Below, piece by piece: positions 17,164-25,945 of a stretch of 64,000 nucleotides of DNA. The position numbers and the translations under genes are program-made. The DNA comes from Saccharothrix syringae. GTDB taxonomy: Bacteria > Actinomycetota > Actinomycetes > Mycobacteriales > Pseudonocardiaceae. The stretch's first letter is position 1; each line of letters starts with the position of its first letter. The notes under the pieces were generated by a model. The model worked only from the letters and a program-made list of their open reading frames with translations, did no database searches and was not told the DNA's origin. The DNA is taken from contig NZ_CP034550.1 in the NCBI RefSeq assembly GCF_009498035.1, positions 2,976,001 to 3,040,000 on the forward strand, written 5' to 3'.

Positions 17164-20100
17164 GCGCGTCCGACCGAACCCCCCTCGGCGGCGGGGGCAC
17201 CCCACCGCGCCTGGTCGTGTTCTCCGGCCGGGACCGGCGCGACGTCCTGGCCGCGGTGGACGCCGGGCGAACCGGCGGTGACGGCCCGGCCCGGCTCGTC
17301 GTGGTGGACGACGGCCGCGCCGACCGGTCGGCGGCGGCCCGCCGCTGGCTCGCCGAGGGCGGGGTCAAGCCGCCCCGCGCGCACTACCGCGAGCACCCGG
17401 TCGACGGCGAGGTCGCGTTCGTCTACACCAACGGCTCCGCCGCGGACCCCGGCGGCGGTGTGCTCGACCGCATCCGGGCGGCCACCGAACTGGCCGTCGC
17501 GCACACCCGGACGAGCACCGCCCTGGGGTTGGACCCGCGGGCCGCGATCGGCTACTCGTCGGGCGAGACCACCGCGCTGATCGCGCTGGGCGCCTGGTCC
17601 GACGCCGAGGGGCTGTACCGGGACGCCCGCGACAGCGGCCTGTTCACCCACGACCTCACCGGCGAGCTGCGGGCCGTGCGCCGCGCCTGGGCCGCGCTCG
17701 GCGTGCCGGGCGAGCGCTGGGCGACCTACCTGGTCACCCTGCCCGCCGACCGGGTGCGGGCCGCGTTGGCGGGGGAGCGCGCCGTGCACCTGATGGCGGT
17801 CAACGCCCCCGACGTGTGCGTCGTCGGCGGCGAGGCGCGGGCGTGCGCCGACGTGGTGCGCGGGCTCGGCCCCGCCAACGCGGTCCGGGTGGACTACGAC
17901 CTGGCCGCACACGCGCCCGAGCTGGCCGGGGTCCGCGACCGCTGGCGGGCGCTGCACCTGCGCCCCACCACCCCCGTGCCGGGCGTCCGGTTCCACAGCG
18001 GCGCCACCACCGGCTGGTACGAGGCGACCGCGGAGGCCGCCGCCGACGCGGTCACCGCGCAGGCCCTGGGCACCGTCGACTTCGCCGGCACCGTCGAGCG
18101 GGCCTGGGCCGACGGGGTGCGGGTGTTCGTCGAGCACGGTCCGCGCGCGCTGTGCACGGGGTGGGTCAAGCGGGTGCTCGCCGGGCGCGAGCACGTCGCG
18201 GTCGCCTGGGACGGCGGGACGGGCGAGCCGGTGGACCGGGCGCGCGACGCGGTCGCCGAACTCGTCGCCGCGGGCGTCCGCGTGCGCGTGGAACACCTGT
18301 TCGGCGGCGAGACCACCGCCCGGCCGCGCACCGACCCCGTGGTGGTCCTGCCGCCCGCCCCCGAGCTGCCCCCGGTCGTCCGCCCCGTCGACCGGGCCCG
18401 GCCGGCGGCGGTCCTGGTCGAGCACCACGCGCGGCTCGTCGCGACCCACCGGGACGTGCTGGCCGCCCACGTCGAGTCGCACCGGGCGTTCCTCGCGGCC
18501 CGGCAGGCGCAGGTGACCGCGCTGGGCCGACCCGCCCCCGTCCCCGCCCACCCCGTCCCCGCCCGCCCGAGCTTCGACCGCGCGCGGCTGGAACGCCTCG
18601 CCACCGGCCCGCTCTCGGAGGTGTTCGGGCCGCGCTTCGCCGAACTGGACGCCCGCGCGGTGCGGACCGGCGTCCCCGCACCCCCGATGCTGTTCCTGGA
18701 CCGGGTCCTGGACCTCGACGCCGAGCCCGCCGCGCTGGTCACGCCGGGCGCACACCCCGCGGGCACGATCCGCACGGAGACCGACGTGCGGCTGGACAGC
18801 TGGTACCTCGACCCCGCGGGTCGGATGCCCGCCGGGCTCGCGGTCGAGGCCGTGCAGTCGATCGCGCTGCTGGCCGGGTGGCTGGGCGCGGACCTGCGCC
18901 ACGACGGCGACCGGGTGTTCCGGCTGCTCGGGTTCGAGGTGACCCACCACGGCGAGGCGCCGCGCGCGGGGGAGACGCTGCGCCACCACGTCACCGTCGA
19001 CCGGTTCGTCGAGCACGACGGCGTGCTGCTGTTCTCCTTCCGCTGCGACGGCTCGGTCGACGGCGAACCCCGCCTGACCGTCCGCAACGGCCAGGCCGGG
19101 TTCTTCAGCCGCGCCGAACTCGACGCCGCCGGCGGCGTCCGGTGGAGCCCGGCCGACCTGGAGGCGGCCGGCCCGGAACCGGCCGACGACCACGAACCCG
19201 GTCCACCACGGGCACGCCGCGGCTTCACCGCCGAGCAGGTCCGCGCCTTCGCCGACGGCCGCCCGGCGGACTGCTTCGGCCCCGACTGGGCGTGGACGCG
19301 CTCCCACGTGCGCACACCCCGCATCGACGGCGGCCGGGCGCTCATGCTCCACGAGGTCGTCGACCTCGACCCGGCGGGCGGTCCCCTGAAACGCGGCCAC
19401 CTCAAGGCCCGGGCGCCGATCAGCCCCGACGACTGGTACTTCACCGGGCACTTCCCCGGCGACCCCTGCATGCCCGCCACCCTCATGCTCCAGGGCGGCC
19501 TGCAGGCCATGGCCTTCCACCTCGCCGCCCTCGGGTTCACCGCCCGCCGCGACGGGTGGCGGTTCGCCCCGGTCACCGACCTCGCCACCACCGTCCGCTG
19601 CCGCGGGCAGGCCACCCCGCGCAACGCGGAGGTCGTCTACGAGGTCTTCGTCCGCGCCGTGCACGCGCGGCCCTTCCCGACGGTGCGCGCGGACCTGCTC
19701 GTCACCGTCGACGGGGTCAAGGCCCTGCACGCCGCCGACGTCGGCGTGCGGCTGGTGCCCGACTGGCCGCTGGACCACTGGCGGCACCTCGGACCTCCCC
19801 GCGTGCGGGCCACGGGGCGGCCCGTGCCCCTGCACCAGCTCGGCGGGCTCGTCGGGCACCGCGAGCGGGGCGCCGTGGCCACGACGAACGGGGTGGCGCT
19901 GGACTACGCGGCCGTGCTGGCGTGCGCGTGGGGCAACCCCGGCGCCGTGAACAGCCTGGCCGAGGGCGTCGACGGCACCGAGCACCTCGCGCGGCTGCCC
20001 GGTCCGCCGTTCCTGTTCATCAGCCGGGTCGTCGCCGTGGAGGGCGAACTCGGCGGCATGGCGGCCGGGGCGTCGGTCGTCGTGGAGTACGACGTGCCGG

Positions 20101-22118
20101 ACGAGGTGTGGTACTTCGAGCAGAACGACCACCCGGTCATGCCCCTGGCCGTGCTCATGGAAGTGGCGCTGCAACCGTGCGGGTGGCTGGCCGGCTACAC
20201 CACCGGCACGCACAACGTCGGCCTGCGCTACCGCAACCTCGACGGCACCGGCACGGTCACCGGCGAGATCGGCCCCGCGACCCGGACCGTGCGGACCCAC
20301 GTCGAACTGGTGTCCCTGTTCCGCCTCGGCGGCGTCATCATGACCGGGTTCACGGTGCGCTGCCTCGCCGACGGCGCACCGGTCTTCACCACCGACCCCG
20401 TCTTCGGGTTCTTCCCGGCCGAGGCGTTCGACGACCAGCGCGGGCTGCCCGCGACCGACGCCGACCGCAGGCGCGTCGAAACGCCGGGCGACCACGTCGT
20501 CGACCTGACGGCCCACCCGCCGCACGGGATGCCCGGCCCCATGCTGCTGATGCCCGACCGGATCACCGACCACCGCCCGACCGGCGGCGCCGCCGGGCTG
20601 GGCGCGCTGCGCGCCGAGATCGACGTCGACCCCGACGCGTGGTACTTCAAGGCCCACTTCTTCACCGACCCCGTCCAACCCGGCTCCCTCGGGGTCGAGG
20701 CGATGACCCAACTGCTGCGCTACCACCTCCTCCGCGGCGGGGCGGAGCTGCCGCCGGGCACCCGCTTCGAACCGGTGCTGCCCGACCGCGAGGTGAAGTG
20801 GAAGTACCGGGGCCAGGTCACCCCCGACAGCGGGCTGGTCACCATCGAGGTCGAGGTCCGCGAAGCCGGCGAGGACGAACGCGGCCGCTACGCGGTGGGC
20901 GACGCCTCGCTGTGGTGCGACGGCCTGCGCATCTACGAGGTCACCGGGCTCGGCGTCCGGGCGGTCCCCGGGGACCGCCCGGCCGTGGTCGACCGGGTGC
21001 TCGACCCGGAGGTCGACACGTGGGTGCGGGCACACGCCCCGACCTGGACCACCCCGGTCCTGCCGCTGGCGTCGGTGCTCGACCGGCTCGCCGCCGCGGC
21101 CGCCACGCGCACGGGGCGCGACGTGGTCGGCGTCCGCGACCTGCTGGTGCACCGCTGGATCGCCGTGCCGGGCCCGCTGCGGTTGCGGACGGAGGCGACA
21201 CCCGGACCCGACGGGGTGAACACGCGGCTGCTGCTGGCCCGCGACGGGGGCTTCGACGAGGTGGCGCGGGCGGTGGTGCTCGTGGACGGGCCGCCGGCCC
21301 GCCCCGGGCCGTTGCCGCTGCCCGACGACCTGGAGCTCCAACCCGACATCTACGACTCCGCCCACCAGTTCCACGGACCGGAGTTCCACTACATCACCGC
21401 CTGGTGGGTGGGCGCGGACGGCGCGCGGGCGCTGCTGGACATCGACCGCGGCCGGGTGCCGCGCGGGCAGCTGCACCAGGGGGTGCTCGACGCGGCGTTG
21501 CAGGCCGTGCCGAGCTTCATGCTGAACCGCTGGACCCCGGCCGCCGCGGGGAAGGTGGCGATCCCGCGCGGGGTCGCCGAACTGGACCTGTTCGAGCCGG
21601 TCCCCGACAGCGGGACCGCGGAGGTCCGCATCGGGTGGGCGGGCTTCGACGGGGGCAACGAGTCGTACCCGGCCTTCGACGTGCAACTGCTGGTGGGGGG
21701 ACGGGTGGTGGTGCGGATGCGCCAGGTCAGCGCGCTGGTCCCGGCCGGCCGGTACGAGCGGTGCACACCCCGCCGGGTCCGGGACTTCGCGTTGCGGCGC
21801 TCGGTCGAACCGCTCGGCCCGGCCCGCTCCGAGGGCGACCGGACCGTGCTCACCGCCGGCGAACTCGCGCTGTGGGAAGGGCTGCCCGGCACCGCGGCCC
21901 GGGTGTTCGACCTGCCGACCGGTCACGTCCGCGACCCCCTGGCGCTCCTGGCCGTCAAGGAGCACGTGGGGCGGCTGGCGGCGGTCCACCCGTCCGCGGT
22001 CGCGGTGAGCGCGGACCTGCGCACCGCCACCGTTCCCGGCGACCCCCGCGCACACCGGGTCGAGGTGACCAGGACCGGTGGCGCGGTCACCGTCCGCACG
22101 GCGGGGGGAGCGTCGTGA
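17160..22118 (+). CDS. PfaC-like subunit: AT-(DH-DH')-(DH-DH')-PS-DH, lacking KS-CLF
   Basis: 1652 residues. N-terminal acyltransferase-like domain about 75-380 (FVYTNGSAADPGG, GYSSGETTALIALG). Then four FabA-like hot-dog units: MLFLDRVLDLDAE (~510) with DPAGRMPAGLAVEAVQS, lacking a His; MLHEVVDLDPAGG with TGHFPGDPCMPATLML (~762); FLFISRVVAVEG with EQNDHPVMPLAVLME (~985); and MLLMPDRITDHRP with KAHFFTDPVQPGSLGVEAM (~1164). These equal two double-hot-dog DH domains as in PfaC. A polyketide-type dehydratase-like region follows (~1280-1540, YDSAHQFHGPEFHY), then a short tail with an LLAVKEHVGRL element. Canonical PfaC starts with KS-CLF; here an AT-like domain stands there instead. Translationally coupled on both sides. 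Confidence 0.88.
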   Translation: MSASDRTPLGGGGTPPRLVVFSGRDRRDVLAAVDAGRTGGDGPARLVVVDDGRADRSAAARRWLAEGGVKPPRAHYREHPVDGEVAFVYTNGSAADPGGGVLDRIRAATELAVAHTRTSTALGLDPRAAIGYSSGETTALIALGAWSDAEGLYRDARDSGLFTHDLTGELRAVRRAWAALGVPGERWATYLVTLPADRVRAALAGERAVHLMAVNAPDVCVVGGEARACADVVRGLGPANAVRVDYDLAAHAPELAGVRDRWRALHLRPTTPVPGVRFHSGATTGWYEATAEAAADAVTAQALGTVDFAGTVERAWADGVRVFVEHGPRALCTGWVKRVLAGREHVAVAWDGGTGEPVDRARDAVAELVAAGVRVRVEHLFGGETTARPRTDPVVVLPPAPELPPVVRPVDRARPAAVLVEHHARLVATHRDVLAAHVESHRAFLAARQAQVTALGRPAPVPAHPVPARPSFDRARLERLATGPLSEVFGPRFAELDARAVRTGVPAPPMLFLDRVLDLDAEPAALVTPGAHPAGTIRTETDVRLDSWYLDPAGRMPAGLAVEAVQSIALLAGWLGADLRHDGDRVFRLLGFEVTHHGEAPRAGETLRHHVTVDRFVEHDGVLLFSFRCDGSVDGEPRLTVRNGQAGFFSRAELDAAGGVRWSPADLEAAGPEPADDHEPGPPRARRGFTAEQVRAFADGRPADCFGPDWAWTRSHVRTPRIDGGRALMLHEVVDLDPAGGPLKRGHLKARAPISPDDWYFTGHFPGDPCMPATLMLQGGLQAMAFHLAALGFTARRDGWRFAPVTDLATTVRCRGQATPRNAEVVYEVFVRAVHARPFPTVRADLLVTVDGVKALHAADVGVRLVPDWPLDHWRHLGPPRVRATGRPVPLHQLGGLVGHRERGAVATTNGVALDYAAVLACAWGNPGAVNSLAEGVDGTEHLARLPGPPFLFISRVVAVEGELGGMAAGASVVVEYDVPDEVWYFEQNDHPVMPLAVLMEVALQPCGWLAGYTTGTHNVGLRYRNLDGTGTVTGEIGPATRTVRTHVELVSLFRLGGVIMTGFTVRCLADGAPVFTTDPVFGFFPAEAFDDQRGLPATDADRRRVETPGDHVVDLTAHPPHGMPGPMLLMPDRITDHRPTGGAAGLGALRAEIDVDPDAWYFKAHFFTDPVQPGSLGVEAMTQLLRYHLLRGGAELPPGTRFEPVLPDREVKWKYRGQVTPDSGLVTIEVEVREAGEDERGRYAVGDASLWCDGLRIYEVTGLGVRAVPGDRPAVVDRVLDPEVDTWVRAHAPTWTTPVLPLASVLDRLAAAAATRTGRDVVGVRDLLVHRWIAVPGPLRLRTEATPGPDGVNTRLLLARDGGFDEVARAVVLVDGPPARPGPLPLPDDLELQPDIYDSAHQFHGPEFHYITAWWVGADGARALLDIDRGRVPRGQLHQGVLDAALQAVPSFMLNRWTPAAAGKVAIPRGVAELDLFEPVPDSGTAEVRIGWAGFDGGNESYPAFDVQLLVGGRVVVRMRQVSALVPAGRYERCTPRRVRDFALRRSVEPLGPARSEGDRTVLTAGELALWEGLPGTAARVFDLPTGHVRDPLALLAVKEHVGRLAAVHPSAVAVSADLRTATVPGDPRAHRVEVTRTGGAVTVRTAGGAS

Positions 22119-23935
22119 CGCCCGCGACCGACCGCTGGTCCGTGCTCGGCCTGGGCGTGCACACCGCCGGGTTCGCCACCCTCGACGCCTTCGAGCACGC
22201 GCTGTCCGAGGGGACCGCCGACCTCGCCGGCACCGTCGACGACCGGGACAAGGCCGCGGCCCTCGCGGTCGAGCAGGCCGCCGGCGACACCACCGGCGTC
22301 CCGGTGGTCCGCGTCGACCGGGTGGGCGCCGCACTGCACCGGGTGCGCGACGGGGGCGCGGTGCTGTGCGCCTCCGGCGACTACGGCGCGGTCGCCCTGC
22401 GCGTGGCACCGGGCACCCGGTCCGACGCCTACGCCACCCTCGAAGCCGCCCCGCCCGGGGCGGACGCGACCCCGGGGCTGGCCGCGGGCGCCGGTGGCGA
22501 ACCGGTGGCCGTCGTGCGGGCGGCCCTGTGCCTGCACCACCACCACCTGCCGTCCGCCCGGGGTGGCGTGCGGCTGTGGATCGGGTCGCGGCGCACCGCC
22601 GTCGTCGGCGACGTGCTGCTGTCGGCCGCGGCCCGACCCGTGCGGACCTCCTGGAGCCGCGCCACCCCGCTGGCGCTGCTGCCGGTGTGCGGCCGCGACG
22701 CGGCCGACCTGGGCCGAGCCCTCGCGGGCATCAGGGACGCGGTGGCCGGCGGTGCGGACGTGGTCGACCTCGCCCGGCAGCACGCCGGCGACCTGCCCGC
22801 CGCCCGGCTGCGCGCCGTCCTGTGCGTCACCCCCACCACGGTCGCGCGGGAACTCGACCGGGCGGCCTCCACGCTGTCCGCCGTGATCGGCGCGGGGGCC
22901 GACTGGTCCAGCCCGGCAGGCGGCTTCTGCGCCGCCGACCCGATCGGCCCCGACGGGGGAGTGGCGCTGGTCTACCCGGGCATGTTCAGCTCCTACGCGG
23001 GCGGCAGCCGGGAACTGCTGCGCTGCTTCCCCGACGTGCTCCCGGCCCTGGACGCCGTGACCGACGACTCGGCCCGGCACCGCCCCGAGCACGAAGCGGT
23101 CGGCCTCCTGGAAGGGGAGGACACGGACGACGTGCTGGCGCGCACCCTGGCCGCCCAGGTCAGCGGCGCGGCGCAGACCGACGCCCTGCGCGGCCTGCTG
23201 CCCGGCAGCCGGTTCGGCGCCCTCGGCTACAGCCTCGGCGAGATCAGCATGGCCGTCGCCACCGGCCGCCGGTCGTGGCGGGCGCGGGACCTGGGGCAGG
23301 CCCTCGACGTGGTGGCCTCCTACCGGGCGCCGGCCCCCCGGTCGTGGGGGTCGCGGGTCGTCCTCGCCACCGCCGACGACGTGCGGCGGCTGCTGCCCCG
23401 GTTCCCCGGCGTCCACCTCACGCACGTCAACACCCCCGGCGAAGTCGTCATCGCGGGCGACCCGGGGCGGTGCCGGGCCCTCGCCGACGACCTGGGCCGA
23501 CCCAGCATCGCCACCGCCCGCAGCCACCTGTTCCACACACCGCTGTTCGACTCCCACCGCATGGCACCCCTGTTCCGCGGCGACGACGACCCCGGCTGGG
23601 GAGCGGAGGTGTTCACCGGGCTGCGCGGCCGGCTCCTCGACGGACCGATCCGCGACGACCTGCTCGACGGCCTGCGGTCCACACTGGACTTCCCGCGCCT
23701 CGTCCGCGCGGCCTACGTGCGCGGCTACCGCTACTTCGTCGAGGTCGGCGCCGGCGGGACGACGTCGACCTGGATCGCCACCACCCTCCGCGGCCGGCCC
23801 CACGTCGCGGAGGGCGTGGAACGACGCGGCGCGGCCGGCGCCGCCGGCGCGGCCAGGCTGTTCGCCCGCCTCATCAGCCACGGAGCACCGATCGACCCCG
23901 CACCGTTCCTACCGACCCACCGGGAGCACCCGTGA
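22115..23935 (+). CDS. pfaB: PfaB-type acyltransferase with degenerate KS-like N-terminus
   Basis: 606 residues; GTG 22115 overlaps the previous stop (GTGA), with GGGGGGAG upstream. Residues 1-270 resemble an eroded ketosynthase scaffold with no active-site Cys motif (PfaB proteins carry such a region). The acyltransferase part, about 285-600, has the PfaB signatures GVALVYPGMFSSYAGGSREL and GYSLGEISMAVATG (nucleophile Ser near 373), THVNTPGEVVIAGD and SHLFHTPLFDSH. In PUFA synthases PfaB is linked to loading or release and influences the chain made. Together with the AT in the second subunit, this makes three AT-type domains in the operon. Confidence 0.88.
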   Translation: MTPATDRWSVLGLGVHTAGFATLDAFEHALSEGTADLAGTVDDRDKAAALAVEQAAGDTTGVPVVRVDRVGAALHRVRDGGAVLCASGDYGAVALRVAPGTRSDAYATLEAAPPGADATPGLAAGAGGEPVAVVRAALCLHHHHLPSARGGVRLWIGSRRTAVVGDVLLSAAARPVRTSWSRATPLALLPVCGRDAADLGRALAGIRDAVAGGADVVDLARQHAGDLPAARLRAVLCVTPTTVARELDRAASTLSAVIGAGADWSSPAGGFCAADPIGPDGGVALVYPGMFSSYAGGSRELLRCFPDVLPALDAVTDDSARHRPEHEAVGLLEGEDTDDVLARTLAAQVSGAAQTDALRGLLPGSRFGALGYSLGEISMAVATGRRSWRARDLGQALDVVASYRAPAPRSWGSRVVLATADDVRRLLPRFPGVHLTHVNTPGEVVIAGDPGRCRALADDLGRPSIATARSHLFHTPLFDSHRMAPLFRGDDDPGWGAEVFTGLRGRLLDGPIRDDLLDGLRSTLDFPRLVRAAYVRGYRYFVEVGAGGTTSTWIATTLRGRPHVAEGVERRGAAGAAGAARLFARLISHGAPIDPAPFLPTHREHP

Positions 23936-24201
23936 CCACCGCCGTCCCCACCCACGCCGAAGCACTGGCCGTCGTGCGCGGGGAACTCGCCCGGCAACTG
24001 GCGGTGGACGTCGAGCTGATCCCGCCCACCGCCCGCGTCTACGAGCTGCCCGAGGTCGACTCGATGAAGCTCATGGCCGCACTCGTGGCGATCGAGCAGC
24101 GGTACGGCGTCACCGTCGAGCAGTCGGCGGAGGTCGTGCACCTCACGATCGACGAGCTGACCGCCATCCTGGTCACCACCATCGAGGGACAACGAGCATG
24201 A
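23932..24201 (+). CDS. Free-standing acyl carrier protein
   Basis: 89 residues, four-helix ACP fold. The phosphopantetheine serine is in the motif YELPEVDSMKLMAALVAI (DS at about residue 44), followed by EQRYGV and a C-terminal helix LTIDELTAILVTTI. GTG 23932 overlaps the pfaB stop by 4 bp, and its stop overlaps the next gene (ATGA). A discrete ACP beside a synthase with only one built-in ACP could accept the finished chain and present it to the OleA-type condensing enzyme, or to the membrane proteins encoded next (inference). No phosphopantetheinyl transferase gene is visible in the window. Confidence 0.85.
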   Translation: MTTAVPTHAEALAVVRGELARQLAVDVELIPPTARVYELPEVDSMKLMAALVAIEQRYGVTVEQSAEVVHLTIDELTAILVTTIEGQRA

Positions 24202-24776
24202 CCACCGCCACGACCCGACGCCCGGTCGGCCGCACCAGCCGACGGCGACTCCTGCTGGCGGCCGCGCCCACCGCGCTCGCCGCCACCGCCCTGCTCACCG
24301 GCATCGCCCGAGGCGCGGTCGGCGTCTCGTTCAGCAGCGACACCCCGTTCACCATCACGCTCGACCGGCTGGAGGCCACCGGCTTCGGCCTCGGCCTGTC
24401 CGCCTCCACCGCCGCCCCCGGCACGGCCACCCTGCTCACCCGCCTGGGCAGCGCCGAGATCACCGGCCTGTGCCAGTCGGCGAGCATCGACCTGCCGGTC
24501 ATCGGCACGGTGACCACCGTGCTGCGCGCACCGCACGCCACCGCGACCGACCTCGTCCTGGAGACCCGGCACATCGCCGGCGCGCTGGACCTCCGGCAGT
24601 TCGCGCTGGGGCCGACCGCGCCCAGCGCGACCGTCGACTACCAGGCGGCCACCGTGACGCTGCAGGACGCCACCATCAGCGCCGGGGCCGCCACCGCCGG
24701 CACGTTCAAGCTGGACGGCGTCGACATCGGCCACCAGGTCGGTGGCGAGGGATGCCGCACCGGGGCCGACCGGTGA
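24198..24776 (+). CDS. DUF6230-like membrane-anchored or exported protein
   Basis: 192 residues. A positively charged N-terminus with consecutive arginines (TSRRRLLLAAAPTALAATAL) precedes a hydrophobic segment about residues 19-40, then AVGVSFSSDTPFTITLDRLEATGF, SAEITGLCQSASIDLPVIG, and repeated beta-rich segments about internal nucleation terms such as TDLVLETRHIAGALDLRQFALG. This fits the actinobacterial DUF6230 family, which is commonly encoded next to DUF6114 as it is here. The function of the family is unknown to me. The extracytoplasmic part looks like an all-beta domain. ATG 24198 overlaps the ACP stop, which ties its synthesis to the lipid synthase. Confidence 0.72.
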   Translation: MTTATTRRPVGRTSRRRLLLAAAPTALAATALLTGIARGAVGVSFSSDTPFTITLDRLEATGFGLGLSASTAAPGTATLLTRLGSAEITGLCQSASIDLPVIGTVTTVLRAPHATATDLVLETRHIAGALDLRQFALGPTAPSATVDYQAATVTLQDATISAGAATAGTFKLDGVDIGHQVGGEGCRTGADR

Positions 24777-25147
24777 CCGGCTTCACCCGCTGGCGCAGGT
24801 CGTGCCCCTTCACCGCGGGCGTGCTCACGACCCTCGCCGGCGCCGAACTGATCGCCGTGATCGCCACCTCGACCGGCGTGCTGCGCTTCTCCGGCACCGG
24901 GGCCACCGCCGGCTGGGTCCTGGGCGCGCTGCTCGTCGTCGCGGGCCTCACCCTGCTGTGCCAACCCGTGCTGCGCCACTTCGCCGGCGCCGTCGCCCTG
25001 GTGTGCGGCCTGCTCAGCCTCGTGCAGACCAACCTGGGCGGCTTCCTGCTCGGTTTCCTGCTCGCCGCCACCGGCGGCGTGCTCGCGCTGGCATGGGTAC
25101 CGGTCCACGACGCGTCGCCGCGAGGCGGCGAACCGGCCAACCCGTGA
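24773..25147 (+). CDS. DUF6114-like small polytopic membrane protein
   Basis: 124 residues with about four hydrophobic segments: AGVLTTLAGAELIAVIATS, TAGWVLGALLVVAGLTLL, FAGAVALVCGLLSLVQTN and GGFLLGFLLAATGGVLALAW. An N-terminal FTRWRRSCPFTAGV motif and the LLSLVQTNLGGFLLGFLL region are typical of DUF6114, the usual partner of DUF6230. GTG 24773 overlaps the DUF6230 stop (GTGA). Last gene of the rightward operon. A role in placing or moving the lipid product in the membrane is plausible from context only. Confidence 0.75.
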   Translation: MTGFTRWRRSCPFTAGVLTTLAGAELIAVIATSTGVLRFSGTGATAGWVLGALLVVAGLTLLCQPVLRHFAGAVALVCGLLSLVQTNLGGFLLGFLLAATGGVLALAWVPVHDASPRGGEPANP

Positions 25148-25416
25148 CCCGGACCACGACGGAGGGATGAAGAACTACCGCACCGCAACTTCGCACCGGG
25201 ACGTCGAGTCGTGACGATCGTGCACCCCGGACGACGTTCGCCGCCGCCGTGCGGCAGGGCGGCGCGTCCGCCTACACCGACAGCTTCGGCCGGGCGTCCT
25301 GCAACGCCGACATCCCCACCGTGGTCCCCGCCTCCCCCGGACCACGCGGTTCCCGGCGGCACGCCGATACCCTGCGGCCGGCCAACCGGGTCGGGGCGCG
25401 GGACCCCGGACACGCG
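25148..25416. other. Intergenic, no gene seen
   Basis: About 270 bp between the end of the pfa operon and the terminator. Short open frames only, no ribosome binding site with a recognisable product. Confidence 0.5.
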
Positions 25417-25448
25417 TCGGGCCCGCCGGTGTGAACCGGCGGGCCCGA
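25417..25448. terminator. Bidirectional terminator hairpin between the convergent pfa operon and glsB-like gene
   Basis: Perfect 14-bp stem, TCGGGCCCGCCGGT (25417-25430) with ACCGGCGGGCCCGA (25435-25448), and loop GTGA. It starts 12 bp past the stop of the leftward gene and lies about 270 bp after the rightward operon, so it can serve both. Confidence 0.75.
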
Positions 25449-25459
25449 AAGTGCTCGCG

Positions 25460-25732
25460 TCAGCCGTGGGCGCGGTGGCCCCGGCTGGTGACCAGGTGGT
25501 AGACGGCCAGCACCACGATCGAGCCGAGGATGGCCAGCAGCCAGGTGCTCAGGTCGAAGAAGCTGCCGATGTCCGAGCCGAAGAGCGCGCGGCCGATGAA
25601 ACCGCCGAGGATGGCGCCCACGATGCCCAGCAGCATCGTGATGACGATGCCACCGGGGTCCTTGCCGGGCATGACGGCCTTGGCGATGGCGCCGGCGATG
25701 AGACCCAGAACGATCCAACCCAGGATGCCCAC
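25460..25732 (-). CDS. GlsB/YeaQ/YmgE-family small membrane protein
   Basis: 90 residues with three hydrophobic segments and the family pattern GWIVLGLIAGAIAKAVMPG, then GGIVITMLLGIVGAILGGFI and WLLAILGSIVVLAVYHLV. Members are stress-associated inner-membrane proteins of unknown mechanism. GTG 25732 was chosen because AAGGA sits about 7 bases upstream and the protein then begins at the conserved GILGWIV. A stem-loop terminator follows at once. Confidence 0.88.
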   Translation of the reverse strand: MGILGWIVLGLIAGAIAKAVMPGKDPGGIVITMLLGIVGAILGGFIGRALFGSDIGSFFDLSTWLLAILGSIVVLAVYHLVTSRGHRAHG

Positions 25733-25945
25733 AGTGCTTCCTTGTCCTCGTGCCACACCGTCTCTGCAACGCGGCGTGATCGTTACAGGCGCCGGGGTGC
25801 CCAACTCGCACGGATCTCACACCTCCCGCCGTGATGTCGTGGGCACCGGGTCCCGGGAGGTCGCCACCGCACCGCCGCTCCCGAGCCCTCGCCGTCCTGG
25901 TCCGGGCGGGGCCACCCGCCTGTCGAGCGGCACGCGTTGACCGGG

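Noticed and set aside
16656..22409. Leftward open frame of 1917 codons opposite the AT-DH subunit
   Set aside because: Same reason: compositionally biased shadow of a real gene with clear AT and DH motifs on the + strand.
9718..24201. Enediyne polyketide synthase cluster
   Set aside because: KS-AT-ACP-KR superficially fits, but the DH domains are FabA-type on a separate protein, a PfaD enoyl reductase and PfaB are present, and none of the enediyne accessory genes (such as the conserved thioesterase) is seen.
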